NCBI GenBank assembly: GCA_032718475.1 | Contig: JAUCBJ010004127.1 | Coordinates: forward strand, 1-64,000 | DNA length: 64,000 nucleotides | Source of the DNA: Nemertoderma westbladi | Lineage: Eukaryota > Xenacoelomorpha > Nemertodermatida > Nemertodermatidae | Direction: 5' to 3' | Notes under the pieces: generated by a model | Told to the model about the DNA's origin: nothing | Databases searched by the model: none | The model's input: only the letters and a program-made list of their open reading frames with translations | In this document: positions 56,243-64,000 of the stretch, one piece after another | How positions within the stretch are numbered: position 1 is the first letter of the stretch | How the letters are laid out: every line of letters starts with the position of its first letter | Made by a program: the position numbers and the translations under genes

Positions 56243-56353
56243 ATGGGAAAAGGAACCTACGATTGCTTAGAAAAACGTAAATTGCAGCAACAAGTCCAAG
56301 CGGTAAACGAATTAGCTTTATATCAGTTCGATCGGGAAATCCAGAATCTCTAA
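56243..56353 (+). CDS. small ORF c1 of A3, 36 aa
   Basis: ATG frame of 36 codons (MGKGTYDCLEKRK ... EIQNL, TAA). Glu/Gln/Leu-rich and probably helical. A2 and A5 keep the frame and the stop TAA followed by GAAGATAT. Its short length makes translation uncertain. Confidence 0.4.
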   Translation: MGKGTYDCLEKRKLQQQVQAVNELALYQFDREIQNL

Positions 56354-56394
56354 GAAGATATCGAACTTGGACGACCCTACTCTCTAAACGAGTT

Positions 56395-56811
56395 TTAGAC
56401 GAATGCTTCCAACGACAAGCGGAGGAAAATCAGCTCGAGGAGAAGCATATCGATTTCGACAGAGCCCGAGAACTCGAGTCGGAAAGAACCATCAAAACGA
56501 GGAAATTTCTCACTACACATGGTCCACCTACCGCTCTTGTGCAGACGAATCGTCAGGGACCAGTAAGAGCTGCTGTCTTGAAACGCGCTCTGAAGGTTGT
56601 TCGACCTCGTTCCACTGAGGTTGATACCGATCAACCGAGTACCTCGACCGGCGGATACACCGACCGTCATCCTAAACCTTCCCATGCAATTGTATTGCAC
56701 CCTTCACCCAGGAGTTATAGCCCTCCTAGTAAAGTGGCTCGCCCCAAAGAGAAAAGGACTCTTGCTAGCCTCAAAAAACTGCGTAAACGCCGTTCGCGTA
56801 AGAAGGACTAA
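56395..56811 (+). CDS. accessory ORF c2 of A3, basic C-terminal protein, unknown
   Basis: Open frame ending with strongly basic sequence (VARPKEKRTLASLKK ... Arg/Lys). It matches 13784-14230 of A2. The region just before FQRQAEENQ differs by one base between A2 and A3, so the two copies enter this frame from different upstream frames. The start is unclear. Ends 78 bp before the 3' LTR. Confidence 0.6.
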   Translation, partial: LDECFQRQAEENQLEEKHIDFDRARELESERTIKTRKFLTTHGPPTALVQTNRQGPVRAAVLKRALKVVRPRSTEVDTDQPSTSTGGYTDRHPKPSHAIVLHPSPRSYSPPSKVARPKEKRTLASLKKLRKRRSRKKD

Positions 56812-56889
56812 CTGTTTAGAGTATTTTTATATTTTAGAAACTGTGATTTTTTATATTTTATAGAATTAAATCCCATTTTCTGGGAGCGG

Positions 56890-58082
56890 TGTAAAGGCTT
56901 TTGCGGATCTAGCTAGTTATTTTCCCCGCAAAGTACTCTGTAGGTGTTTTAGCGGACATAAAAAGCCGTTTTTACGTGTTACTGTCTGTATGTGTACTTT
57001 AGCGGACATAACAAGCCATTTTTGCCGCAATACGCCAAAATACTCTTAATACAGTGTAGTTCAGATGACGACATCTATCAGCTGATATGTCGACGTGGAG
57101 CTTTTTGGCTTTCTTTGTTCTTTGTTCGGCTCGACCAATCAGAGCGATTTTCATTTTATCTTGGACAGTGCCTATAGAAACTCATGCAATTCAGTCAGTG
57201 TGTATCTTTCTAAGCCCAGAACACCGGCTTAGGATTCTTCTGTACTTCTGTGGAAGTTTCAGACTTTGACCTAAACCTCAGAAACATCAGATGGCTTTGA
57301 TCAAAGGAACGTAAAACTATTAACATAGCACACAGCAGACTCACGGCGCAGCACACCGCCACATCGCGGCATCACGCAACGCGATTCAACTACACATACT
57401 GACTGTTCACCGCATTATTTGATTCTGTTATTAATTGGTGTTACTGTGTTATGTTGGTATATATTGCTGATATATTTGGAGAATACCGATGAATAATCAT
57501 AAAACCCTCAATCTCTTTGATTACTAAAGGTTAGAGGAACAGGTTTACCGGTAGCAACTGCGACTTACATTATAGTGGTTTTGTGTGAATTGAATGCTAT
57601 TTCATAATCCCTACATGTGTCAGTTGCGATCCTCCTTATATATGATCAAATTCAGTGACGGTTGGCAGATCAGTGCGCAGTAGTGTGAACTAGTGTGAAG
57701 TCGTGTGAAGTAGTGTGAAGGTTAATAAAGCATCTCCTAAAGAATGCGCTTTTTACGAAACTCAGTAGCCATCCCGTTGTGATTAGTATAAGTCATAACT
57801 CTGTTTTATACTTAAAGCGCCACGTCCTAAAGGAACTGTTAATATTTCCCCGAAAGTAAATATATTGTCAGAGATTATATATTAACGATCAATCGAATAA
57901 TACAGTAGGTCTACACTGCAATCACTATCAAAGCATCCGAATCCAGTCTCCCTTAACTGTGGGTGAATGGTCGCGCACAGGCTGGCTTTGGCTGATGTAC
58001 CTTCAGTACATTAAATAATTGATATACAAAAAGACACCTAAAATTGGCAGGTTAAACTGCTAAAGGTCTAAAAGCGCGAACA
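56890..58082 (+). repeat. 3' LTR of A3
   Basis: 1193 bp, TGTAAAGGC ... GCGCGAACA, the inverse of the A2 LTRs with many differences. It is preceded by the conserved CTGGGAGCGG tract. Confidence 0.92.
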
Positions 58083-59312
58083 GCTCGATCTACTGAGCAA
58101 GTCCAAGATTTGGAAGGAACTGTTAAATTATTAAAGGGAACAGTACGAGACAGTAAAATACGGCAACACATCGCTCTCGAACGCGATAAATTAGTCAATA
58201 TACAAATGGGTATACCACCACCCCCTGTAATAGTGTGTCAGCCCTTTATGCCTGAAGTACCTCATGCGCAAGGTGTGGAGCCTACACGCATCTATACTGC
58301 TAGTGAAGTAGAAACTCCTATAGTAAACCATGTTAATAATATTAATAAACCTATTGATAATGATATCCCATACCGATCTGAAAATAATCTGAGAAATTTA
58401 TATACGGATAATTCAATATTAAATAGTACGATGGCTCAAGACAGTTTCACGCGTCAGATGGCTAGGATGGAAGCTCGTCAAGCTGTAAAGGTGGGAGAGG
58501 TTGTCAAGTTTAATGGGGATGAGATGAAGTGGTTACCTTTTAATGAATATTACAAAGATAACATACAAAACTCTGTACTATCCAACGGAGAAAAACTACG
58601 ATTCCTCATCGAGTGCTTAGAAGGTCCTCCCAAGTTAATGGCGTTAAAGTTTATTGGACATCCTGACGGATTAAGACAAGTCTGGGATACACTTAACATC
58701 AGGTATGGAAATAGGACTAACATAGCTAGATATCTTTATGCGAAATTAGTAGCGCCCAGGAAGTTTCCTAGCAATGGGATTATAGAGTTTTCCGATGAGA
58801 TTCAGGAGATTTGTAGACAGTTAGATTGGTTGGGTAAGTCTCATGAATACCAAAGTTCTATGGTGGTAGGAGCTGTAGCGTCAACTTTGCCAAAGGGCGG
58901 AGTAGGCACTCGTTGGGACAAAAAGGTTCTATACTTTATGGACCAACATCAGAGAGATCCAACCATGGTGGACCTTATGTCATTCTTAAATGGAGAGGAA
59001 AGATTACAGCTAATAAAACAGTCCAGAGAGAAGACTCCAGAGACCAAGGTGAGTGAAAAACCTGTTGCTAGGAGAAAGATAACACCAGTATGTTATACCG
59101 AATATGAGAGTCAAACATCCTATGATGAAGACAGTGGCAAGGACACTGAAAAGACTTATTACTCGAGTAAATGTAAGGACATAGGTAAACCCAAGGTTCG
59201 ACCTAGTAATAAGGGAACACAACTTAGTTCTCCTCCTATGTCTCCCAAGAGAATTCCTGGTAGGAAGCCCAAAGAAAGAACTCACGTACAAAACACCATG
59301 CAAACCAAGGTA
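58083..59312 (+). mobile_element. BEL/Pao copy A4, gag fragment
   Basis: Directly after the A3 LTR the sequence continues as family A gag, from the linker (SIALERDKL-type) to just before the zinc knuckles. A3 is therefore inserted in, or recombined into, a relative of itself. The left half of A4 gag is not found left of A3, and the expected left duplication (GCTCG) is not seen there, in keeping with the loss of the A3 5' end. Confidence 0.82.
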
Positions 59313-59624
59313 CATTGTGTCAAGTACAATGCACACATCTCCAACCAGACACTATATAACATTGGAGGTGTCTCATTGGTTCCCCCAAGCTTGACACTAG
59401 AACAAAATCGCCTCCGCTTTGCAGGACATTGCTTTCGCCGTGAGGACCAGCCAGTGCATAATCTTGTACTTTGGCAGCCTCATGGAGTGAATAAGCATGG
59501 TGTACAGCCCCTGACTTTCTTGAGACGCATCTTAAAGGACACTGGCCTTGATCTAGCAAATATCATGGGTGATAGGGAGTTGTGGCGGTGCAATTTTGTT
59601 GACAAGCCGGCACAGCATTCTTAA
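58110..59624 (+). pseudogene. gag-LINE fusion frame
   Basis: A single open frame of 504 codons. Residues 1-400 are family A gag, with the whole DUF1759 domain (VKFNGDEMKWLPFNEYYKD) intact and no stops. At about 59312 gag homology ends, a few residues before the expected first zinc knuckle, and the frame runs on into the C-terminal part of a LINE polymerase (RLRFAGHCFRRED, LVLWQPHG, FLRRILKDTGL, stop). The fusion is most simply a chance in-frame insertion of a truncated LINE. Confidence 0.75.
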
Positions 59625-59660
59625 AAATGCAGCTGCAATGCAGCATGCCGATCCTAGTAG
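59313..59660 (+). mobile_element. 5'-truncated LINE 3' end
   Basis: About 100 codons of the C-terminal domain typical of non-LTR polymerases (FAGH, then LLLW-like and DTGL motifs), then a short tail with TGCAGCTGCAATGCAGCATG. Severe 5' truncation is usual for LINE copies. Confidence 0.7.
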
Positions 59661-60234
59661 CATTTCTACGCTCCTGTCAGCGACAAAAGAAAATGAATTT
59701 CGTTTACGGTTTCTGCTCTTGTTAACGGTTAAATATGTTAATTAAAGACTATGTATTGGTACGACCGACGGCGCCGGCAACAGGTATAATCAGATGTAGA
59801 TGTACATACAGACATATCAATCTGCCAATACAACAATAGCAATAGGCTTACCCCTACCAACCATCCATCGACTCGGCAACTGCAACAATGGAAGTTATGC
59901 GGACTAACCAGCTGACCGGCATTCTAAGTTCAGGTAGGCCTACCCACTACCAGAGTCTACCCAGCTGCCCAGAAAAGTGTTGGAATTGAAATCAAACAAC
60001 TCACCACCAAGGCCGCCTCTGTCTGTTGACCTCGACTTTCGGTATCGCTGCCGCTACGGGCAAACTGGACTAACCGTAACCGAGGATGAAATCCGGTTTT
60101 TTAATCTCACTCTGCCATCAACCAGTGCCCGGCGGTGTTGAAATTGACACGCATTGTGCAAGCAGTAGGCCTATTGCTCCGAGTTTCCGGCTGGTCGGGT
60201 GCAACTACTGCATCTACATTGCCACACTATAACT
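59661..60234. other. unassigned spacer
   Basis: No gene or repeat family recognised. TAGGCCTAC-type phrases recur. Confidence 0.4.
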
Positions 60235-60915
60235 CGGGCTCATGAGGACGAGTGCTGCGTATACTATATTCCTATAAACCAAAACCATACCTGGCTTCGC
60301 CTATTGAACGCATTATAAAGATCGTCAGTCTTCGTTTAAGAAATATATTTAAATACAAAACAGGACGAGCACAACGAGGCTTATAATGAAGGCGAGTACT
60401 GCGTTGACTATTATTATTATATAAACCACCTGGCTTCACATATTGAACGCATCCCTAGTTATTATTATTATTATAAAGATCGTCAGCCTGCGTTTAAGAA
60501 ATATATTTAAATACAAAACAGGCCGAGCACAACGAGGCTTATAATGAAGACGAGTACTGCGTTGACTATTATTATTATATAAACCACCTGGCTTCACATA
60601 TTGAACGCATCCCTAGTTATTATTATTATAAAGATCTTCAGCCTGCGTTTAGGAAATATATTTAAATACAAAACAGGACGAGCACAACGAGACTTATAAT
60701 GAAGACGAGTACTGCGTTGACTATTATTATTATATAAACCACCTGGCTTCACATATTGAACGCATCCCTAGTTATTATTATTATAAAGATCGTCAGCCTG
60801 CCCATTAAGAAATATATTTAAATACAAAACAGGACGAACGCAACGAGCCTTATAATGAAGACGAGTACTGCGTTTATTATATTCCTATAAACCACCTGGC
60901 TTTGCATATTGAACG
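60235..60915. repeat. ~156-bp tandem repeat, about 4.3 copies
   Basis: TTATAATGAA starts at 60381, 60539, 60694 and 60850 (spacing 158, 155, 156). Each unit contains CGAGTACTGCG, ACCACCTGGCTTC, TTGAACGCAT, AAGATCGTCAG and ACAAAACAGGACGAGC. The first unit is more diverged. Confidence 0.88.
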
Positions 60916-60945
60916 TGCGATTGGAAATAAGTTCGTGCTACCCTT
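60911..60945. repeat. motif shared with the foldback element end
   Basis: GTGCGATTGGAAATAAGTTC-GTGCTACC closely resembles the right end of the foldback element (GTGCGATTGGAACTAAGTTT-GTGCTACC at about 30230-30257). Both are followed within about 60-80 bp by a long G/C homopolymer. Confidence 0.6.
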
Positions 60946-61945
60946 CCGTGGGTGGTAGATGTCGCGGTTATGTATTGGTGGGTGGGAAGGGTGGGGGGGG
61001 GGGGGGATTAAAAGAGGTGAACACGTACTGTACCCCTTTCTTTAATTGATTGGTGGTGTGGGTAAATTTCTCAAATACTGATTTTGTGATACAGTCGCTC
61101 AATTTTAATTTGTATCTCATAACTGGGCCTCGTGCTGCGCGAAGGCCCCACGAACGTGTACTTAATACACATGATTTCAATAAATAGAAAAAGTTTTTCA
61201 TTAACATTTTTCTGTGTAACCGATAATCTTGTTTTACACGATTTTTTTTAACCGTGTTAAATTTTCTCTATCGCGCCGCTTTTTATATGCTTGTTTAAAA
61301 TACTCTGTATAACAACCACGGTGCATTTTTTCTCTGTACTTATTTAACCGCTCCCTGGCGTTTCTCTGCAACTGATTCAGAGACGTCCATTACCTCATCC
61401 AATAAACGGATTTGACTAAACTTATCACAATAATATAAGTAGTGCACAAGTCCGTCATGTAAGTCAGTAAGTGATGTCAAGGCAATGATTTAGAAATTGA
61501 TAGTAAAATATAGGCCTTTTATACGTATTCGAGTATTTAATCATTAGAGTAAATTATAATCTTACATTGAAGTTACACAAGACTCACTGATAACAGTCAC
61601 TGGATTATTTACTTTTGTTTATTTACTGCTTCATGTCAGATGAAATTAGACATACAAATTTATTGAAGTCTATCTATATACTGTACACGTACAGTACGTC
61701 TGCAGACCCTAATCATGAAAAACGAAAAACAAAACATTGGGCAAAGCACCGTCTGTACAATATATTGTATGTTAAAAAAAACACCGTCTTGTAGGAAATG
61801 TATCTTTTACAATTCTAAACGAAATGAAGCAAAATTTTCCAGAAAGCACATTTTATTAATACATAAAATGTATAGGATAGAGATTGTATACTTGCAATTA
61901 ATTCCTAAATTATTTACCACGGACCCAGAAGCTCTGGATTCATAC
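60946..61945. other. unassigned spacer
   Basis: Begins with a G run (about 60990-61007). The rest is AT-rich with no recognised gene. Confidence 0.4.
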
Positions 61946-61949
61946 AATT

Positions 61950-62200
61950 TCATATGTGAAGTGAATCTGTGCTTTACTCCCCAGAATCCACAATCACCTC
62001 TTCCCGGATAGAGATAAACAGGAATCCGTGTTTTACTCCCCTTACGGGATCCAGTAACACTTGGCAATGAAAATTAGCTCGAATTCGCATTTTGCAATCA
62101 TTTCCGGATTTCATCAAAATCCGGATCCGCGTTTTAACCTCAAAATCCGGGTACCGATCCGGATCCTGCATCCGGTTCCGCGTTTTACACTTACCCATCT
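61950..62200. repeat. degenerate CCGGAT / CGCGTTTTAC repeat
   Basis: Phrases such as ATCCG.GTTTTAC and AATCCGGATC recur about every 30-70 bp, giving low-complexity Arg/Asp/Pro frames. It is a simple repeat and not a gene. Confidence 0.55.
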
Positions 62201-62294
62201 TACACTACCACATTACCATGAGCAGTTAGGATGTCAGTAGGAAGACGAAGAACGTATCAAACGCGTAGGCATTCAAGTATTGTCAGTGATGCCT

Positions 62295-62440
62295 TATTGT
62301 ATTTCAGGATGAAACTCCGTTACAGATAGGACTATCATACAGATACGGCTGAAGACCTACAGTCTGTAACGCATCGATAACTGGTTATAGAATGCGTTAC
62401 AGATGAGACATGCCCTATCTGTAACGCACTGCACTGTAAC
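62295..62440. repeat. alternating inverted repeats of GTTACAGAT
   Basis: GCGTTACAGAT (62394-62404) pairs with ATCTGTAACGC (62417-62427). CTGTAACGCAT (about 62363-62373) also pairs with ATGCGTTACAG (about 62392-62402). Two alternative hairpins can form in the same stretch, just outside A5. Confidence 0.75.
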
Positions 62441-62445
62441 GGGCG

Positions 62446-63584
62446 CCTTTAGCAGTTTAACCTGCCAAATTTAGATGTCTTCTAGGTTATAAATCGACTT
62501 TAGCCTATGACGAGTATTTGTTACACTACATTAGCCGAAGCCAGTCTATGCGCGACCATTCACCCGCTGGATATACCCGGGAGACTGGATTCGGAAGCTT
62601 TGACCTTATTGCGGTGTAGGCCTACTGTATTATTCGACTGATCGTTAATATATAATCTCTGACAAATATTATTCACTTTCGGGAAATATTAACAGTTCCT
62701 TTAGGACGTGGCGCTCTAAATATGTAAACAGAGTTATGACTTACACTAGACACAACGGGATGGCTATTGATTCACGTATAAAGCGCATTCTTTAGGAGAT
62801 GCTTTGTTCAGTCACAATCATGCACACTACCGCACAATACTGCACACCGATCTGCCGACCTTCACTAATTTTAGTCACATATAAAGAGAACAGCAACCGA
62901 CACATGTAGTGCCTATGAAATAGCATTAGATTCACTCCAAAACCAATATAATGTAAGTCGCAATTGCTATATGTAACCTGTCTCTTACCTTCAGTATATC
63001 AAGAAGATTGGGGGTTTTATGATTATTTATCGATATTATCCAAATATAATAATATTCCATCAACTGATATAATTAATAACCGACAGTGAATAGCAGTAAA
63101 AATGCGGTGTTTGTAGTTGACAATATGATTTGCATTGATATGCAGTGTGTTGAGATAACAGTTATACGTTTCTATGATCAAGCCTACTAATGTTTGGCTA
63201 AAGCCTGAAACACAGAAATTCCAAAGCCGGTGTTCTGGCTGTGGACAAAATACACACACTCCCTGAATTGCATGAGTTTCTGTATACAATCTCCAACACA
63301 GAGTGAAAACCGCTCTGATTGGTCGACCGAACAAAGAACAAAGAAAAGTTACACATGGACACAGCTGATAGATGTCGTCATCGGAGTTCTGATGTTTAGA
63401 GTATTTGGCTTATTGCGACATAAAATCGCTAGTTATGTCCGCTAAAGTACACATACAGAAGAAATGGCTTTTTATGTCCACTAAAACACCGGTACAGTAA
63501 GGAAATGGCTTTTTATGTCCGTTAAAACAACTTCAGAGTACTTTGCGGGGAAAATAACCAGCTAATTCCGCAAAAGCCTTTACA
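62446..63584 (-). repeat. 3' LTR of A5, outer end missing
   Basis: Very similar to the A2 LTRs from CCTTTAGCAGTTTAACC to CCTTTACA, with a few small deletions around 62800 and 63140. Confidence 0.9.
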
Positions 63585-63662
63585 CCGCTCCCAGAAAATG
63601 GGATTTAATTCTATAAAATATAAAAAATCACAGTTTCTAAAATATAAAAATACTCTAAACAG

Positions 63663-63878
63663 TTAGTCTTTCTTACGCGGATGGCGTTTACGCAGTTTTT
63701 TGAGGCTATCAAGAGTCCTTTTCTCTTTGGGGCGAGCCACTTTACTAGGAGGGCTGTAACTCCTGGGTGAAGGGTGCAATACAATTGCATCGGAAGGTTT
63801 AGGGTTACGGTCGATGTCTCGTCCATTTCGATATGCTTCTCCTCGAGCTGATTTTCCTCCGCTTATTGTTGGATGCAT
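63663..63878 (-). pseudogene. accessory ORF c2 of A5, internally deleted
   Basis: This keeps the basic C-terminus (VARPKEKRTLDSLKK). About 60 residues of the middle are missing compared with A2 and A3: the sequence jumps from the EEKHI-region to DRNPKPS. Upstream (63910-64000) the c1 frame with its TAA stop is visible. Confidence 0.7.
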
Positions 63879-64000
63879 TCGTCAAAAACTCTTGCAGAGA
63901 ATAGGGTCGTCCAAGTTCAATATCTTCTTAGAGATTCTGAATTTCCTGATCGAACTGAGATAAAGTTAATTCGTTTACCGCTTGGACTTGCTGCTGCAAT

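Larger units (their letters stand above)
43629..58082 (+). mobile_element. BEL/Pao retrotransposon copy A3, 5' truncated
   Basis: Plus-strand copy of family A. It starts inside the leader (homology begins at about 43629), so the 5' LTR is missing. It has gag, a pol with two large internal deletions, the accessory ORF block and a 3' LTR at 56890-58082. A 3-kb insert lies between pol and the accessory ORFs. Its right end sits inside the gag of another family member (A4). It is older than A2, judging by more defects. Confidence 0.9.
62446..64000 (-). mobile_element. BEL/Pao copy A5 (3' part, cut by window edge)
   Basis: Minus-strand family A copy: 3' LTR at 62446-63584, then the end of the accessory ORF block up to the window edge. 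The outer ~16 bp of the LTR (TGTTCGCGCTTTCAGA) are missing, so the left end is eroded or truncated. Confidence 0.88.

Noticed and set aside
61715-62011. 98-codon plus-strand frame with several Cys and Lys
   Set aside because: No recognisable domain, and its end overlaps a degenerate repeat.

Overview
This is eukaryotic (metazoan, probably marine invertebrate) genomic DNA made almost entirely of transposable elements. No intact host gene is visible. The pointers to a metazoan are BEL/Pao retrotransposons, a Tc1/mariner-type inverted-repeat element, LINE reverse transcriptases, and a broken animal-type beta-1,3-galactosyltransferase (GT31) copy. The species cannot be named from the sequence.

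Two BEL/Pao families dominate. Family A has LTRs of about 1.19 kb, a leader of about 2.2 kb before gag, and a block of small ORFs between pol and the 3' LTR. It is present five times: A1 (1-4760, minus, cut by the window edge), A2 (12519-32475, minus, both LTRs), A3 (43629-58082, plus, 5' LTR lost), A4 (58083-59312, plus, a gag fragment) and A5 (62446-64000, minus, cut by the window edge). Family B (5141-35696, minus) has 590-bp LTRs and is about 10.6 kb long once the A2 insertion is removed.

Layout: A1; a short decayed flank (4761-5135); then B. B is split in its gag by A2. A2 carries in its leader a 2.56-kb Tc1/mariner-like element (28392-30956), and that element holds a foldback-type element made of inverted 21-bp arrays (28976-30257). 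Target duplications support each boundary: GAAGG for B, GTGTC for A2, TA for the Tc1-like element, and a 9-bp repeat for the foldback. LTR divergence agrees with the order: about 3% between the B LTRs and about 1% between the A2 LTRs. After B come a decayed Cys-rich ORF at the insertion site, a LINE (about 37.4-40.3 kb, minus), the GT31 pseudogene (40.7-41.4 kb), and a probable Helentron-like non-autonomous element (42355-43298). Then come A3 (with a 3-kb insert containing a 55-bp minisatellite), A4 fused in frame to a LINE 3' end, a 156-bp tandem array, and A5.

The family A and B proteins are the usual retrotransposon set: Gag with DUF1759 and CCHC knuckles, aspartic protease, reverse transcriptase, RNase H, integrase, and DUF5641. 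Every copy carries stops, frameshifts or deletions, so none looks autonomous. The most unusual feature is the post-pol block of small ORFs in family A, preserved in A2 and A3 and partly in A5, with no family that I recognise.
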